From contig JAUSMB010000058.1 of assembly GCA_030645365.1 (NCBI GenBank), forward strand, positions 1 through 64,000: 64,000 nucleotides of DNA, written 5' to 3'. The stretch is from Rugosibacter sp. (GTDB lineage: Bacteria; Pseudomonadota; Gammaproteobacteria; Burkholderiales; Rhodocyclaceae). The position numbers were made by a program, and so were the translations under genes. Below, in pieces: positions 63,696 through 64,000 of the stretch (positions are counted from its first letter, which is position 1; each line of letters begins with the position of its first letter). The notes under the pieces were generated by a model. It was not told where the DNA came from. It ran no database searches and was given only the letters and a program-made list of their open reading frames with translations.

Positions 63696-64000
63696 TTAAT
63701 ACGACTTGGGCAAACTCAATACTTTTTCTGCGATGTAACACAAGATCAACTGCGGGCTGATCGGCGCAATGCGTGGGATCATGATCTCACGCAAGTAGCG
63801 TTCAACGTGGTACTCCTTGGCATAGCCATAACCGCCATGGGTCATCACCGCGCGCTGGCAAGCCTCGAACCCCGCTTCCGCCGCCAAGTACTTTGCCGCG
63901 TTCGCATCCGCACCACAGGGCTCACCGTGGTCGTACTTCCATGCAGCGCGCATCGTCATCAGATCCGCCGCCTCAAGCGCCATCCACGACTCAGCCAAGG
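63696..64000 (-). CDS. Acyl-CoA dehydrogenase, C-terminal part (cut by window edge)
   Basis: The last roughly 100 codons of another ACAD; the start lies beyond the window. The visible part is the C-terminal helical domain: LAESWMALEAADLMTMRAAW, then THGGYGYAKEYHVERYLREI, the substrate and FAD contacting block, and a short end. It precedes the alpha/beta pair in the same direction with a 53-base gap. Confidence 0.85.
   Translation of the reverse strand, partial: LAESWMALEAADLMTMRAAWKYDHGEPCGADANAAKYLAAEAGFEACQRAVMTHGGYGYAKEYHVERYLREIMIPRIAPISPQLILCYIAEKVLSLPKSY

Overview
The window is ordinary chromosomal DNA of a betaproteobacterium, moderately GC-rich and almost fully coding, with no tRNA, rRNA, CRISPR array, insertion sequence or phage. 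The phylogenetic call rests on the gene set and order (ribE-ribBA-ribH-nusB-thiL-pgpA-pncC-recA-recX; lptB-rpoN-hpf-ptsN-hprK), a SAH riboswitch before metH, and a paired cyanophycin synthetase locus with the DUF1854/ABC partner genes. The CoA-ester catabolic genes at the right end recall sterol- or terpenoid-degrading Rhodocyclales-like organisms; that placement is an inference.

Layout. 0-8 kb: cyanophycin locus, with an ABC exporter plus DUF1854 protein on the minus strand facing away from a degenerate cphA' and a complete cphA; a likely 30-residue ORF overlaps the cphA' start. 8-14 kb: SulP transporter, cytosolic metal/cobalamin-binding-fold protein, SDR, SPOR protein and argS, all minus. 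14-31 kb: ubiB, a sodium:solute symporter, VanZ-like protein, MazG-like hydrolase, cutA, dsbD, then riboflavin synthesis, nusB, thiL, pgpA, pncC, recA/recX, lptB, rpoN, hpf, ptsN, hprK. 31-47 kb: PsiF-like secreted protein, a four-PAS GGDEF-EAL-CZB protein, ferredoxin, hydrolase, NodI-like ATPase without its permease, ilvA, a PatB/MalY lyase, a lytic transglycosylase, an NDUFA9-like protein, cca, a second hydrolase and a bile-acid:sodium symporter family protein. 47-55 kb: single-chain pyruvate carboxylase and convergent metH under a SAH riboswitch. 55-64 kb: phasin-like small gene facing a minus-strand operon of acyl-CoA dehydrogenases, DUF35 protein, thiolase-like protein, hydratase, CoA-transferase and SDR.

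The most unusual signal is a dispersed sequence of about 25 bp. In one orientation it reads AAAAAGTCGGCG followed directly by CTGGTGATACGGCG. I found 13 copies plus one partial copy, in both orientations, spread over the whole window. Two copies are intergenic; the rest lie inside unrelated protein genes, where they are read in three different frames and never break the gene. In some genes the copy seems to replace sequence without changing length, in others it sits in an extension or linker. This resembles a DNA-uptake-type signal or a protein-binding signal more than a simple transposable element, but I do not recognise it as a described family.

The right-hand operon resembles the actinobacterial igr cholesterol side-chain operon in gene content (paired acyl-CoA dehydrogenases, DUF35 protein, Ltp-type thiolase homologue lacking the nucleophilic Cys, MaoC-type hydratase). 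With a bile-acid-symporter family gene about 8 kb away, a role in steroid or other branched/alicyclic side-chain degradation is plausible but not proven.
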